Part shown: piece by piece, positions 62,302-64,000 of the stretch
How the letters are laid out: every line of letters begins with the position of its first letter
How positions within the stretch are numbered: position 1 is the stretch's first letter
From: Thermoactinomyces mirandus
GTDB taxonomy: Bacteria; Bacillota; Bacilli; Thermoactinomycetales; Thermoactinomycetaceae
Length of the DNA: 64,000 nucleotides
Direction of reading: 5' to 3'
Assembly: GCF_013868055.1 (NCBI RefSeq)
Contig: NZ_JACEOL010000038.1
Location: 45,342-109,341 of the forward strand
The notes under the pieces: generated by a model
Seen by the model: only the letters and a program-made list of their open reading frames with translations
Told to the model about the DNA's origin: nothing
Database searches by the model: none
Program-made: the position numbers and the translations under genes

Positions 62302-62694
62302 TCATTTTTTCAGTTCTTGTTCTGATATTAATGCAGGTTTATCATCAATAAATAAATATTCTTTGCTTTTGATCCCAGGAATTATTTCTGTTTTCCGGAT
62401 TGGCTTAGCGTATGGAAGTTCTTTCTTAATCACTTCCATGACTTCATCCAGATTTTTCAAGCTCATTAATTTTATCAGAACAGGATATTGCCTGAATTCA
62501 TCTTCAAGCCAATCACCATCTACAAAGTTGTAATTAATCCGTATCTTTTGCTTGTCGTCTGTTTTAAATAAATAGTACTCATCCCAATAACTGCTTTCAT
62601 GTAATTTGAATTGAATATTTAATGCCTTTTCCAAATCATTCTTGACTGCTGACAAATCATTTTTAACAGTTCCATATGTAACATATATACCCAT
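62302..62694 (-). CDS. Small hypothetical protein, possible immunity protein
   Basis: A 130-residue soluble protein, rich in charged residues (WDEYYLFKTDDKQK, NFVDGDWLEDEF). I do not recognise the family. Its place, directly after a broken toxin-type frame and before an orphan toxin tip, is that of an immunity gene. No good ribosome site precedes ATG 62694, which overlaps closely with the remnant upstream, as if it were once translated by coupling. Confidence 0.5.
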   Translation of the reverse strand: MGIYVTYGTVKNDLSAVKNDLEKALNIQFKLHESSYWDEYYLFKTDDKQKIRINYNFVDGDWLEDEFRQYPVLIKLMSLKNLDEVMEVIKKELPYAKPIRKTEIIPGIKSKEYLFIDDKPALISEQELKK

Positions 62695-62703
62695 TCGATC
62701 ATG

Positions 62704-62945
62704 TCACCGCCATTATACCAGGTCTTCTTAGTGCTTCTTCCACACTTTCAAATAACATAAAATTAACAGGTCGTCCAGCCATTTGACTCATTTTAAAAGC
62801 TCCTGTACCGGCTGCCAAGCCAAACAAGGCAGATATGGCTCCTGCAATGCCCCCAAACAACATATCCAGCAACATTTCATCAAGGACTAGCCGGGAGAAT
62901 AAGATTGGGAAAAAGTTAAAGATCAGAAACGCGGTGTGATTATAA
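62704..62945 (-). pseudogene. Remnant of a polymorphic-toxin-type protein
   Basis: The minus strand reads FLIFNFFPILFSRLVLDEML, then LLDMLFGGIAGAISALFGLAAG, and ends SVEEALRRPGIMAVT before TGA 62704-62706. There is no start codon with a site; the glycine/alanine-rich membrane-like stretch suits a toxin delivery region. The gap 62946-63223 contains no gene that I can support. Confidence 0.45.
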
Positions 62946-63223
62946 GCGGACTTTTTTCATGGATTTCAGGAAATGAGTTATTTGTGTTGCAGCCTGACTG
63001 TTCAAGTTTATTGGCAGCTTCCCACCTTTATATTTTCACCAAAGAAGCACTAAAAACAATCTGAGCCGCCCCAATGGACGACTCATACACAAAATCAAAT
63101 ACACATTGTTGAATTAAACTAGTGAAATCAATCATTCATACTTTCATTTTCTTTCTTTTCTTCAAACAAACAAAGAAAAATATCTGCCAGCGTTTCAATA
63201 TTCCTGTTCGTTCCTCATCCAAA

Positions 63224-63619
63224 TTAGTTAATGTCATCACTTATTCGCTCAGCAGTTTTTTGAAATAGATCATATATATAATCCCCTCGTCGGCGGTCTA
63301 AACTGGCTGTTACCTCAGTTATCGGACAGATAGGATCTAAGCCTGAAATCATAACCACTGGCAATTCATAAATAACATTATCCGGATCATCTAAGAAGAG
63401 TTTCCATTTACCATTGAAATTTTTCCGATATACCTCACCAGCATAGCGAGCTAAAAAATCAAGTGTACTTTTTTCATTTTCTTTTAAAATATCTTTTACT
63501 GTTGAATATATTTCTAGCATCCAGGCTTCTGATCGAAGTAATGACTGCGGACTAAAATCCAAATTTAAGTCTTGTGGCATGATCTCAAGGAATTCATCAA
63601 GCTTATCATCCATTTCCAT
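63224..63619 (-). CDS. Small hypothetical protein, possible immunity protein
   Basis: A 131-residue acidic protein. The stretch LARYAGEVYRKNFNGKWKLF near 58-77 and VMISGLDPICPITEV resemble small cytoplasmic proteins of immunity type (an A-Y-x-G-E-V-x-R-x-N-x-G-G-x-W pattern), but the assignment is weak. ATG 63619 has no clear ribosome site. It is the outermost gene of the toxin-immunity debris. Confidence 0.5.
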   Translation of the reverse strand: MEMDDKLDEFLEIMPQDLNLDFSPQSLLRSEAWMLEIYSTVKDILKENEKSTLDFLARYAGEVYRKNFNGKWKLFLDDPDNVIYELPVVMISGLDPICPITEVTASLDRRRGDYIYDLFQKTAERISDDIN

Positions 63620-64000
63620 CAACCAATATTAAAAAGATCATCTTTTGATTCATGGTCATTTTTCATTTTTTATGCTACCGCCTTTCTCAATAAATCCCAC
63701 GCACTGCTTTTCTCATGTTCAAAAAATTATCCTGTTTTACCAACCATCAATTGTTCTAAAAGTGTGTGATTCATGGGTGACGACAACATTTTTCCAATTG
63801 ATTCTCATTCTGCCAAGGAGGAATCGAACCATGCTTTTCCAAAAGTCTTTGCTAAATAACTTTTGTACCGGTTCGGGTAATTTGTTTATCAGCCTTTCAG
63901 AGTTTAAAGCAGATTGAAATTCAAACCCTCAACTCAAGGGTAATGAACATGCATCACTTTTAGTTATGTATATACATCCAACTTAATGAACCCCGTTTGT
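63620..64000. other. Window end without a recognisable gene
   Basis: About 380 bases. Short frames on the plus strand have no ribosome site or family signature. Possibly more toxin debris continuing beyond the window. Confidence 0.35.

Noticed and set aside
1..64000. CRISPR array, tRNA or rRNA genes, prophage
   Set aside because: No regularly spaced repeats, no cloverleaf or rRNA sequence and no phage structural genes were seen on reading both strands.

Overview
The window looks like a chromosome segment of a low-to-moderate GC, Gram-positive, spore-former-type Bacilli. Evidence: strong AGGAGG-type ribosome sites and TTGACA/TATAAT promoters; a Fur box, a CtsR operator and an ArgR/ArcR-controlled arginine deiminase operon; and proteins of Bacillus type (ClpE, DegV, an AbrB-like switch protein, a YlmA-like ATPase, a YmcC/PksA-like pair). 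No rRNA, tRNA, CRISPR array or intact insertion sequence was seen. I could not run any search, so species is not assigned.

Layout. 1-674: no intact gene, decayed reading frames. 675-4490: Fur-boxed iron(III)-siderophore ABC operon. 4687-11485: arginine fermentation locus arcA-arcB-arcD-arcC followed by argR, with a divergent Crp/Fnr-type regulator arcR and a candidate structured RNA between arcC and argR. 11643-12530: DUF134/DUF5320 pair behind a promoter wrapped in two copies of a perfect palindrome. 12583-14467: frameshifted MATE pump with its MarR regulator. 14501-22190: two envelope-stress blocks, a LanFEG-type peptide-resistance ABC transporter with its own response regulator and kinase, and an operon of a phospholipid-methyltransferase-like protein, a DedA protein and a second two-component system. 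22369-30849: an XRE regulator pair, then an NtrB/NtrC-like system, palindromic activator sites, a sigma-54 promoter and a TAXI-TRAP transporter, followed by the wreck of a hydantoinase/oxoprolinase operon. 31244-40498: mixed single genes (nitroreductase, AbrB, DegV, UvrA-like, tandem MerR, membrane protein with TetR) separated by several pseudogenes.

40531-45190: an FmdE-like zinc protein, a SAM methyltransferase and a FecBCD-type metal ABC transporter behind a long leader. 45318-51636: alkaline phosphatase, then licD and a licA-licB-licC type phosphocholine operon whose first gene fuses a winged helix, a nucleotidyltransferase-like domain and a choline-kinase-like domain. 52317-59129: CtsR-controlled clpE, a DASS carboxylate transporter, a short lysine-aminomutase-like radical SAM enzyme and a lone ABC ATPase. 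59748-60734: YmcC/TetR pair. 60956-63619: debris of polymorphic toxins with small immunity-like genes.

How the genes fit together. The arc block turns arginine into ornithine, ammonia, CO2 and ATP under ArgR plus ArcR control. The sigma-54 block is a self-contained sense-and-import unit for an unknown organic acid whose catabolic enzyme has been lost. The 14.5-22.2 kb stretch is a membrane-defence region. The lic block should import choline, activate it to CDP-choline and transfer phosphocholine to a surface glycan. The most unusual items are the fused Lic protein with an apparently inactive nucleotidyltransferase domain, the FmdE-methyltransferase junction without a normal start codon, the structured RNA before argR, and the sigma-54/TAXI module with its truncated hydantoinase partner.
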